From: an uncultured Puniceicoccaceae bacterium
GTDB lineage: Bacteria > Verrucomicrobiota > Verrucomicrobiia > Opitutales > Coraliomargaritaceae
Direction of reading: 5' to 3'
Assembly (NCBI GenBank): GCA_905479975.1
Contig: CAJQOS010000028.1
Location: forward strand, 1-47,597
Length of the DNA stretch: 47,597 bases
The notes under the pieces were generated by a model, which was not told where the DNA came from, searched no databases, and saw only the letters and a list, made by a program, of their open reading frames with translations. Position 1 is the stretch's first letter; the number at the start of each line of letters is the position of its first letter. The position numbers were made by a program, and so were the translations under genes. Positions 1 through 7,544 of this stretch are shown piece after piece.

Positions 1-1
1 G

Positions 2-376
2 CAGTTTGTATATGGCGACTATGCGGAGATCGAAGATCACAATCGCCGTTTGAAGGAAGATCCGATGATCGGTGCGATCGGTGAGCTTGGGTTCGGCACG
101 CAAGTACTACCGTTTTCCGGGCGCGACATTCAGGATGAGAAGATCCTTGGCACCATTCATGTGGCGACGGGGCGCGATGATCACCTCGGTGGTCAGATTA
201 CTCCTGATTTATTTAAAGAGCATAAGAATGCGTCGCATGATGATGTGCTGTATGCGCCACATAAAACCCCAGAGATTCGTTTGCCGGAGGCGCGTATGAT
301 TAAGGGGGGCGAGACGACCGTGTTGATTCGGCACTATAAGCCTGCCGATTTTATGGTGCAGTGCTTGGCAGGTTGA
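2..376 (+). CDS. M29-like aminopeptidase, C-terminal part (5' end outside window)
   Basis: The reading frame is open from base 2, so the gene starts upstream of the window; about 124 C-terminal residues are visible. The segment FGTQVLPFSGRDIQDEK followed by GTIHVATG and, further on, NASHDDVLY resembles the metal-binding C-terminal part of M29 (AmpS/AmpT) aminopeptidases, where a conserved TIH and a later H-D pair bind the two metal ions. The match is to a pattern I remember and the protein is a divergent member, so the family call is moderate. If right, it is a cytosolic, metal-dependent exopeptidase that trims peptide N-termini. It ends 16 bases before the efflux operon and need not be related to it. 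Confidence 0.55.
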   Translation, partial: QFVYGDYAEIEDHNRRLKEDPMIGAIGELGFGTQVLPFSGRDIQDEKILGTIHVATGRDDHLGGQITPDLFKEHKNASHDDVLYAPHKTPEIRLPEARMIKGGETTVLIRHYKPADFMVQCLAG

Positions 377-392
377 AGTTTCGCGGCTTAAT

Positions 393-2009
393 ATGCCGGG
401 CGCGGTTGCGAATGTTTTAGATCTGATTCTGATCTTGGTGTCGTTTGTGTGCTTTTATTGTATTGGCTTCTGGGGGAGTCAGTCATTTAATCTGCATTCA
501 AGTCAGCCCTTGTCTAATATTCTTCGCAGCGCGAATTACGTGAAATCTTTTTTTGAACCCTCTCGAACCCTGCAAGCAACGTCTAAGTTGAGTGCAGCGA
601 CTCTCTTTGTTTTACTCGGCCTCTCTGGCTGTAAATTTGTCGGCACGGATTACGTTGCGCCGGAGTTGGAAGTTCCGGATCAGTGGCAGCAACGCCTGGT
701 AACAGGCAATGCAGCCGCGCCATTGGCGGTCGACCATTGGTGGAAGCATTTCGGCGATGCGACGCTGGATCGAGTGATCGAGCAGGCGGTCGAGGCGAAT
801 AAGGACTTGGCAATTGCCTATGAACGGGTGTTGCAGGCTCGAGCCGCACGCCAAATCTCGAAGAGTGGGCTTTATCCGACAGTGGATGGCACGGGTAATT
901 TGAGCCGTCAGCGCACGAGTGAAAATGTTGGGATTCCTTCAAATGGAGGAGGTGGTGCGACCGATACTTATTATGGTGCCGGTGCGGGGGTTGCTTGGGA
1001 GCTGGATGTGCTCGGCGGCGTGCGTCGTTCGATCGAGGCGGCCGATGCGGGCCTTCAGGCCAGCGAAGAAACCTATCGTGACTTCATGGTGCTGTTGTTA
1101 GCCGACGTTGCGAGTAACTATGTGGAAGCACGCACTTTAGATGAACGTATCGTATTGGCTCAGGAAAATATTAAGACGCAGCAGGGCTCTTTGAAGTTAG
1201 CAGAAGATCGTTTTGAAGCGGGCTTGGTGCCTAAGCTTGATATTACGCAAGCGCAGACGAATTTATCCAATACGCAGGCTTTTTTACCCCAGCTTAGCAT
1301 TGAGCGTATCGCGGTGATTAATCGCCTCTCAGTTTTACTCGGTGGCTATTCCTATGAGACGCAAGCGCTCCTAGGAGCATCCAGCTCGATTCCCAAGCCG
1401 CCGGAACAGGCTGCTGCGGGCACGCCGGCCGAGGTGCTGCGCTCACGTCCTGATGTTCGAGCGGCAGAGCGTCGTTTGGCCTCGCAAAATGCACGTATCG
1501 GAGTGGCAGAGGCAGACCTTTACCCTCGTTTTACACTGAACGGTGATTTTCAACTCCTCTCTACCGAGAGTGGCGATGTGTTTGATTCCGGCTCTCGGGA
1601 TTATGGCTTCGGGCCGGCCTTTCGTTGGAACATCTTTAGTGCGGGACGAGTTCGTAGTCAGATCGAGATCGAAGAGTCGAAGACCCGTGAGGCTTACTTA
1701 GCGTATGAGAATGTAGTGCTGAGTGCCGTGGGTGAAGTTGAAACTTCGATGGGCGGTTTGGCCTTTGAGCGGGATCGCTTAGCAGCTTTGCGGATCGCCT
1801 CTTCGTCGGCATCGGAGACGGTGTCTTTGGTGAAGGACAACTATGCAAAGGGCTTGGTTGACTTTCAAAACGTGTTGGATGCTGAGCGCACTGCGACCAG
1901 CACGGATGATAACCAGGCATTGAGTAAGGGCCGAATGGCTAAGTTTTATATCGACCTTTACCAGTCGCTTGGTGGTGGTTTTTCCGATGAAGAGATGCGA
2001 CTGAAGTAG
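393..2009 (+). CDS. RND efflux system outer-membrane lipoprotein (OprM/NodT family)
   Basis: This is a TolC-like outer-membrane channel subunit of a tripartite efflux pump. The frame opens at 393, but the lipoprotein signal (n-region with Lys and Arg, hydrophobic stretch, lipobox LSGC) fits better with a start at the GTG at 540, giving about 489 residues, the usual length for NodT-family proteins. The first 49 residues from 393 are atypical and probably untranslated. After the lipobox come the family hallmarks VAPELEVPDQW, DHWWKHFGDATLDRVIEQAVEAN and the repeat-like helical segments with LRSRPDVRAAERRLASQNA. The adaptor and the pump follow in the same direction, so the three genes most likely form one operon that exports drugs, detergents or metabolites across both membranes. 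Confidence 0.9.
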   Translation: MPGAVANVLDLILILVSFVCFYCIGFWGSQSFNLHSSQPLSNILRSANYVKSFFEPSRTLQATSKLSAATLFVLLGLSGCKFVGTDYVAPELEVPDQWQQRLVTGNAAAPLAVDHWWKHFGDATLDRVIEQAVEANKDLAIAYERVLQARAARQISKSGLYPTVDGTGNLSRQRTSENVGIPSNGGGGATDTYYGAGAGVAWELDVLGGVRRSIEAADAGLQASEETYRDFMVLLLADVASNYVEARTLDERIVLAQENIKTQQGSLKLAEDRFEAGLVPKLDITQAQTNLSNTQAFLPQLSIERIAVINRLSVLLGGYSYETQALLGASSSIPKPPEQAAAGTPAEVLRSRPDVRAAERRLASQNARIGVAEADLYPRFTLNGDFQLLSTESGDVFDSGSRDYGFGPAFRWNIFSAGRVRSQIEIEESKTREAYLAYENVVLSAVGEVETSMGGLAFERDRLAALRIASSSASETVSLVKDNYAKGLVDFQNVLDAERTATSTDDNQALSKGRMAKFYIDLYQSLGGGFSDEEMRLK

Positions 2010-2045
2010 CTAGCCGTATAAGTTTAGATTTAATTGATATACACT

Positions 2046-3257
2046 ATGAAAGAAACACGCGCTTTTGTTCGTCGAGGTTTAGGCCTCTCTCTCCTGATGG
2101 CACCTCTGGGTGCTGCCGTTCTTGCTTCAATTTTTTCCGTGGGATGTTCGCCTAAAGCAGAGGTGCAGGCGCCGCCTCCGCCGTCAGTGACAGTTGCGAC
2201 GCCTGAAACACGTGAGGTGGCTGTTTATAAAAGCTACCCTTCGACCCTCAAAGGCATTTCGGAAGTCGAGATGCGTGCTCGCGTGAGCGGTTACTTGCAA
2301 GAGACCACCTTCATTGAAGGTGGGTTTGTGAAAAAAGGAGACCATTTGTTTACGATTGAGCCACGACCGTATCAGCTGGCAGTGGAGGCGGCGGAAGCTG
2401 ATTTGGCACGAGCCGAAGCTGGACGTGAGCTGGCGCAATCGCGACTTCGCCGACTCGAGGAGGCGCTAAAGTCAAATGCGGTGGCAGAAGTTGAAGTGGA
2501 TATTGCTTCTGCCGAGTTGGCCCAAGCCATCGCCAGTGTGAGTCAGGCGACAGCTCAACTGCATAATGCAAAGTTGGACTTGAGTTACACCAGTGTGAGT
2601 GCACCTATCAAAGGTCGAGTGTCCCTATCTTATGTCAGTGATGAAAATTTGGTGGGTTACAGTGATCCAACAGTTATTACTACGATTGTGGATGATTCGG
2701 TCATCGAGGCTTATTTTGAAATGCCTGAGCGCGAGCTGATTAAATATCTGCAAGCACGTCAAAAGGGATCTAAGCTGGATAAGTATGTTTCAGGTTTAGA
2801 GATTTTATTGGAGTTGGCGGATGGTTCGATGTATTCTGAAACTGGGTATATCGATTTCCTAGATAACAAGGTGGATTCGATGACTCGCACGATTCGGATG
2901 CGCGCTATCTTTGATAATAAGGATGCTGGCTTGGCATCAGGCCTATATGCGTCAGTTCGGATCCCAGTTGCGGTGAACAAATCTGATCTGACTCAACGGG
3001 AGGCAATCTTGGTGCCCGCGGACGCTATCTTAAGAGATATCGGCGGTCGTTATGTCTGGGTGGTGGATGATCAAAACGTGGTGCACCGTCGTGCTGTAGA
3101 CCCGGGTGATACCCTTGTGAAGCAGGCCGCAGGCGATGCGCCAGCAGTGCGTCAGACGATCATTGTCGATGGGGTCACGGCAGAAGATCGTATCATTGTG
3201 ATGGGGCTACAGCGTGCGCGTGACGGTGTGACCGTGACTCCGGAAACCGCGAAATAG
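2046..3257 (+). CDS. RND efflux periplasmic adaptor (membrane fusion protein, AcrA/MexA type)
   Basis: The protein bridges the inner-membrane pump and the outer-membrane channel of the efflux complex. The frame is open from a TTG at 2034, but the ATG at 2046 gives a proper lipoprotein signal: MKETRAFVRR, a hydrophobic core, and lipobox SVGC. About 403 residues is normal for the family. Visible parts in order are a first barrel/lipoyl strand region with SEVEMRARVSGYLQE and EGGFVKKGDHLFTIEPRPYQ, an alpha-helical hairpin rich in Ala, Glu and Arg (about residues 105-165), the second lipoyl half with SYTSVSAPIKGRVSLS, a beta-barrel domain, and a membrane-proximal domain ending with VTAEDRIIVMGLQRARDGVTV. 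It lies 36 bases after the channel gene and 21 bases before the pump gene. Confidence 0.93.
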   Translation: MKETRAFVRRGLGLSLLMAPLGAAVLASIFSVGCSPKAEVQAPPPPSVTVATPETREVAVYKSYPSTLKGISEVEMRARVSGYLQETTFIEGGFVKKGDHLFTIEPRPYQLAVEAAEADLARAEAGRELAQSRLRRLEEALKSNAVAEVEVDIASAELAQAIASVSQATAQLHNAKLDLSYTSVSAPIKGRVSLSYVSDENLVGYSDPTVITTIVDDSVIEAYFEMPERELIKYLQARQKGSKLDKYVSGLEILLELADGSMYSETGYIDFLDNKVDSMTRTIRMRAIFDNKDAGLASGLYASVRIPVAVNKSDLTQREAILVPADAILRDIGGRYVWVVDDQNVVHRRAVDPGDTLVKQAAGDAPAVRQTIIVDGVTAEDRIIVMGLQRARDGVTVTPETAK

Positions 3258-3278
3258 TTAATTTAGCGAAGATATATT

Positions 3279-6200
3279 ATGCTTAGTTTATTCTTTATTC
3301 GCAGACCGATTTTTGCGGCAGTGATCTCGATCGTGATTGTGGTCTTGGGGATTGTTTCCCTTATGATGCTGCCGATTGCGCGTTATCCTGACTTGGCTCC
3401 GCCTACAATTACTGTATCTGCAAACTATGCGGGTGCGGATGCGCAGACGGTTTCGGATACGGTCGCCGCTACCATTGAAAAAGAAGTCAACGGCGTGGAA
3501 GGCATGATCTACATGAGTTCGGTGAGTGCGAATGACGGTAGCATGAACTTGACTGTTACCTTTGAGCCCGGCGTTGATTTGGATACTGCCAATGTCTTGG
3601 TGCAGAATCGTGTGTCACTGGCAGAGCCTCGTTTACCGGAAGAGGTGAAGCGCACGGGTGTTTCGGTTAAGAAAAAGTCCACTGACGTGGTGATGTATGT
3701 TTCGGTGACTTCGCCTGAAGGCACGTATGACGATGCCTATTTGGCGAATTATAGTAACATGCGTATTCGCGATGATCTATTACGTGTGCCGGGCGTCGGC
3801 GACGTGATGCTTTATGGTGTTGGAGAGTTTAGTATGCGTATCTGGTTAGACCCCGATCAGTTGCGTGCCCGCAATTTGGGAGCCTCTGAAGTGGTGGATG
3901 CGATTCGAGAGCAGAATATTCAGGTGGCTGCCGGTCGTGTGGGTGGTTCGCCTGCGCCCGAAGGCACCGCCTTCGAATATGTTTTGAGTGCACATGGGCG
4001 CTTGGTTGAAATCGAAGAATTCGAAAATATCGTGGTGGCGACTGCAGAGGATGGTCGAACGATCCGTGTGCGTGATATCGGGCGAGTTGAACTCGGTTCT
4101 GATGTTTACAACTTTAGCGCACGCGCGAATGGAGCGGATGCGGCTGCCTTGGCGATTTACCAGATTCCTGGTTCTAATTTGATCCAAGTTGCGGATGGAG
4201 TGACTGCTAAGTTGGAAGAACTCTCGAATTCGTTTCCGAACGATGTCGAATATCGCATTATTTATGATGCCACGTGGGTGGTGGACGCTTCGATTAAGGA
4301 AGTTGTGATTACGCTGTTGCAGACCTTGAGCTTGGTGGTGTTGACGGTCTATATTTTCTTGCAGAACTTCCGTGCGACACTGGTGCCAACGGTGACGATT
4401 CCAGTGGCCTTGATTGGCACGTTCTCCGTGCTGTTGATGATGGGCTATTCTCTTAACCTGCTGACGCTCTTTGGCCTGGTATTGGTGATTGGGATTGTGG
4501 TCGATGACGCGATTTTAGTGGTGGAAAATACCACGGTTCACTTGGAGAAAGGATTGAGCGGTAAAGAGGCTGCGGCTGAGTGTATGAAGGAAGTCACCGG
4601 GCCCGTTGTGGCGACGACCTTGGTCTTGCTCTCTGTGTTTATTCCGACTGCGATGATGCCTGGCATTACCGGAACGATGTTTAAACAATTCGCGATCACG
4701 ATTTCGATCGCGACCTGTTTCTCGACTGTTAATGCGCTGACGCTGAGTCCTGCGCTCTGTGGCATTTTGTTGAAGCCGGGGCAACCGGAAGCCAAGGGGC
4801 TATTTAAGCTATTCAATAAGGGGGTGGATCGAACGAACAGTGGTTATCAGAGTCTCGTTCGTTTGGCGCTGCGTTACAGTGTGATCGGTGTCGTTCTCTT
4901 TTTCGGTATCGTTTATATCTCCGGTAAGGGGATGGGCAGCTTGCCGACGGGGTTCGTGCCGCAGGAGGATGAAGGCTATTGCATGATGAGTGCTCAATTG
5001 CCGGATGGTGCGACATTGGAGCGCACGAATGCGGTAATGGCAAAAGTCGAAGAAATTGCTTTGGCAACTCCCGGGGTGGTCGATTGTTTGTCGGTCTCGG
5101 GTTACTCTTTGATCGATGGTGCAGCAGGTTCCAATGCGGGCTTCTGTATGATTGTATTCGACCATTGGGATAATCGTCCCACACCGGAATTGCATCAAGC
5201 CGGGATTCTGGCGGCGATGCAGGTGGAGTTTAATAAGATGCAAGACGCGGTCGCGTTTGGCTTCCCCATGCCTTCCTTGCCGGGCGTTGGTATGACCGGT
5301 GGTTTTACATATATGCTGCAAGATAAAGAGGGCGGTGGTCCCGAGCAACTACAGTCGATCTCAGCGGGGCTAATCAATGAAGCGAACCAGAGCCCGGTGA
5401 TGGCTGGAGTGCGAACCACTTTCCGTGCCAGTGTGCCGCAGATTTTCATCGATATCGATCGTGAGCAAATTAAGCGCACAGGCACGTCGATGACTTCGGT
5501 GTTTAATACGCTGCAGGTGTATCTCGGTTCCATGTATGTGAATGACTTCACGCTATTCGGGCAGGTGTTTAAAGTGACGGCACAGGCGGACATTCCTTTC
5601 CGAGGAGAGCCGGGCGATATTAATAAGCTCTCCGTAAAAGGTTCAAATGGTCAGATGATTCCACTGGGAGCGGTGGTTGCCTTAGAGGAGAAGCTTGGCC
5701 CTCAGAATGTGGTTCGTTTCAATATGATGCCTTCAGTGAAGATTCTAGGTAATCCTTCTGCGGGCCATAGCTCGGGGCAAGCAATGGATATGATGGAAAC
5801 CTTGTCTCAAACGAATTTGCCCGCATCGATGGGGTTCGAGTGGTCTGAACTGTCCTATCAGGAGAAGCAAGCGGGGGCCGGTCTGGTTGCGGTCTTTGGG
5901 TTCGCTGTGTTGATGGTGTATCTATTGTTGGCTGCTCAGTATGAGAGCTGGACTTTGCCGATCTCCGTTTGTTTGGCTGTGCCGACTGCTCTTTTGGGAG
6001 CGGTGTTCTTTATCAAATACCGTGGCATGGAGAACAATGTGTATACACAGGTTGGTTTGATTCTATTGATTGCGCTCGCTACCAAGACGGCGATTTTGCT
6101 GACAGAGTTTGCCAGTGTGCAACGTCAGGGCGGCATGAGTATTTTCGATTCTGCCGTCGAGGCCGTGAGACTTCGCTACCGTGCGGTGTTGATGACGGCG

Positions 6201-6422
6201 CTGTCTTTCGTGCTGGGTGTGATTCCACTATTGATTGCATCGGGTGCAGGTGCTGCGTCACGTCAGGTTCTGGGCACTGCGGTGTTCGGCGGTATGGTTA
6301 CTGCAACGATCTTGAGTTTGATTGTCGTGCCGATGCTCTACTTTGTGATCCAGACCATTATGGAGAAACTGACTGGAGGGAAGAAGGCAACTGAAGCCAA
6401 TACTGACGCATCTGAATCCTAA
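3279..6422 (+). CDS. RND multidrug efflux permease (AcrB/MexB type, HAE1 family)
   Basis: This inner-membrane proton/substrate antiporter powers the tripartite pump. At 1047 residues it has the full AcrB length, starting MLSLFFIRRPIFAAV and carrying the family signature LPIARYPDLAPPTI in the first periplasmic loop. The proton-relay aspartates are present in TM4 as VVDDAILVVEN (D409, D410), and the partner lysine is in TM10 within ATKTAILLTEFA (about K936). The end of the protein is short and hydrophilic with no extra domain. Its stop codon overlaps the start of the next gene (a methyltransferase) by one base, so the two may be co-translated. I cannot tell the substrate; no regulator gene is next to the operon on the visible side. 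Confidence 0.96.
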   Translation: MLSLFFIRRPIFAAVISIVIVVLGIVSLMMLPIARYPDLAPPTITVSANYAGADAQTVSDTVAATIEKEVNGVEGMIYMSSVSANDGSMNLTVTFEPGVDLDTANVLVQNRVSLAEPRLPEEVKRTGVSVKKKSTDVVMYVSVTSPEGTYDDAYLANYSNMRIRDDLLRVPGVGDVMLYGVGEFSMRIWLDPDQLRARNLGASEVVDAIREQNIQVAAGRVGGSPAPEGTAFEYVLSAHGRLVEIEEFENIVVATAEDGRTIRVRDIGRVELGSDVYNFSARANGADAAALAIYQIPGSNLIQVADGVTAKLEELSNSFPNDVEYRIIYDATWVVDASIKEVVITLLQTLSLVVLTVYIFLQNFRATLVPTVTIPVALIGTFSVLLMMGYSLNLLTLFGLVLVIGIVVDDAILVVENTTVHLEKGLSGKEAAAECMKEVTGPVVATTLVLLSVFIPTAMMPGITGTMFKQFAITISIATCFSTVNALTLSPALCGILLKPGQPEAKGLFKLFNKGVDRTNSGYQSLVRLALRYSVIGVVLFFGIVYISGKGMGSLPTGFVPQEDEGYCMMSAQLPDGATLERTNAVMAKVEEIALATPGVVDCLSVSGYSLIDGAAGSNAGFCMIVFDHWDNRPTPELHQAGILAAMQVEFNKMQDAVAFGFPMPSLPGVGMTGGFTYMLQDKEGGGPEQLQSISAGLINEANQSPVMAGVRTTFRASVPQIFIDIDREQIKRTGTSMTSVFNTLQVYLGSMYVNDFTLFGQVFKVTAQADIPFRGEPGDINKLSVKGSNGQMIPLGAVVALEEKLGPQNVVRFNMMPSVKILGNPSAGHSSGQAMDMMETLSQTNLPASMGFEWSELSYQEKQAGAGLVAVFGFAVLMVYLLLAAQYESWTLPISVCLAVPTALLGAVFFIKYRGMENNVYTQVGLILLIALATKTAILLTEFASVQRQGGMSIFDSAVEAVRLRYRAVLMTALSFVLGVIPLLIASGAGAASRQVLGTAVFGGMVTATILSLIVVPMLYFVIQTIMEKLTGGKKATEANTDASES

Positions 6423-7171
6423 TGATGGCGACGAATCCATATGAGTCCGACGAGCTGCTGCAGCAGTATTTGATCTTTCACTACGCCAGTTCTGCGGAGC
6501 AGTTCCCATATGGGTTCGGTGCTGTCGATGCTTTGGGCTTTCCGCAGCGCTGCGTCAGTGAGGGGATCGATGTCGGTGCTCTGCCAGAAAATACACGAGC
6601 ATTAGATCTGGGCTGCTCGGTCGGATGTTCGACGTTCGAACTGGCTCGTCATTGTCAGGAAGTGATCGGCATCGATTATTCGCAGGCTTTTATTGATGCG
6701 GCGAACCGTATGAAGACCGAGGGCTTGCACGCCGCTTGGCGTTTGGACGAAGGTTCGGCGACGACTTTGCTAGACCTGAAGGTGGATGAGGCGATTGATC
6801 CCAATCGGGTGCATTTTGAAGCCGGTGATGCACAACACATTCGTGAAGACATTGGTCAGTTTGATGTCGTGATCGCATGTAATTTGATCTGTCGCTTGCC
6901 CGAGCCGAAGCGCTTGTTGCAGCAGCTGTCGCAGTTGGTGAAGCCGGGCGGTCAGTTATTGATCACCACGCCGTTTACCTGGTTGGAGGAATATACGCCG
7001 TCCGCGAATTGGCTCGGTGATGGCGCGCAAGATTCGTTTGCAGGCTTGCGCTCAGCACTAGAGCCCGAGTTTGAGCTACAAAAGCAGTGGGATATGCCGT
7101 TTTTAATTCGCGAACATGCACGTAAGTTTCAATACAGTATCGCTCAAGCGAGCCGTTGGTTGCGGCGCTAG
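6422..7171 (+). CDS. stand-alone ovothiol-type histidine N-methyltransferase (OvoA C-terminal domain family)
   Basis: The 249-residue protein corresponds to the C-terminal methyltransferase domain of OvoA, which methylates N1 (N-pi) of the imidazole of 4-mercaptohistidine (5-thiohistidine) to give ovothiol A, using SAM. Family features are NPYESDELLQQYLIFHY at the N-terminus, the phrase FPYGFGAVDALGFPQRCVSE, a Rossmann SAM site ALDLGCSVGCSTFELA (about residues 60-75), and the C-terminal REHARKFQYSIAQA. Full OvoA also contains a DinB-like and a sulfoxide-synthase (FGE-sulfatase) domain; neither is in this gene nor elsewhere in the window, so the synthase would have to be encoded elsewhere. It overlaps the pump stop codon by one base, and its stop shares the bases CTAG with the stop of the opposite-strand gene. 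Confidence 0.8.
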   Translation: MMATNPYESDELLQQYLIFHYASSAEQFPYGFGAVDALGFPQRCVSEGIDVGALPENTRALDLGCSVGCSTFELARHCQEVIGIDYSQAFIDAANRMKTEGLHAAWRLDEGSATTLLDLKVDEAIDPNRVHFEAGDAQHIREDIGQFDVVIACNLICRLPEPKRLLQQLSQLVKPGGQLLITTPFTWLEEYTPSANWLGDGAQDSFAGLRSALEPEFELQKQWDMPFLIREHARKFQYSIAQASRWLRR

Positions 7172-7482
7172 TCTGCTGGCTGGCACTCAATTTTTTTGAG
7201 CAACTTCGCGTCGGCGACGATTGGCCCGAAAGGCAGTACACTGGCGATGAGCAGCAGGACGGTGGTCTTCCACGACCATTTATAGTCGAGTTGTCCGAGC
7301 CCAGCCAGGCCGACGTAGAGAATCCAAAGCACCCCATGCGCCATCCCGACGATGCGCACCATCTCCGGATGGCCGAAGGCATATTTCAACGGCATCGCAA
7401 CTCCGAGTAGGAGGATGAAGGAAATGGCTTCAAGAATGCCGATGCTGCGAAGGCGGTTGAGGGTGCTGTCGAATTTGAACAT
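7168..7482 (-). CDS. DUF3817 family small membrane protein
   Basis: The 104-residue protein has about three membrane spans and the pattern of DUF3817: an N-terminal R-x-x-G-x-x-E segment (LRSIGILEAISFILLLG), then VAMPLKYAFG, VRIVGMAHGVLWILYVG and a last hydrophobic span before the charged tail DAKLLKKIE. Its function is unknown; some relatives are annotated as integral membrane or YdzA-like proteins. Its stop codon overlaps the stop of the convergent methyltransferase (shared CTAG), leaving no space for a terminator between the two. It lies 62 bases downstream of the cation ATPase on the same strand and may be in one transcript with it. Confidence 0.82.
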   Translation of the reverse strand: MFKFDSTLNRLRSIGILEAISFILLLGVAMPLKYAFGHPEMVRIVGMAHGVLWILYVGLAGLGQLDYKWSWKTTVLLLIASVLPFGPIVADAKLLKKIECQPAD

Positions 7483-7544
7483 GCGAACAGCTATTAAAGG
7501 GCTTGTGACGAATTGCGATTAAAAATTGTGAGTGGAGTTCGCAG

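Noticed and set aside
393-539. First 49 codons of the efflux lipoprotein frame
   Set aside because: They precede the lipoprotein signal by an unusual hydrophobic stretch; the GTG at 540 gives a normal signal peptide.
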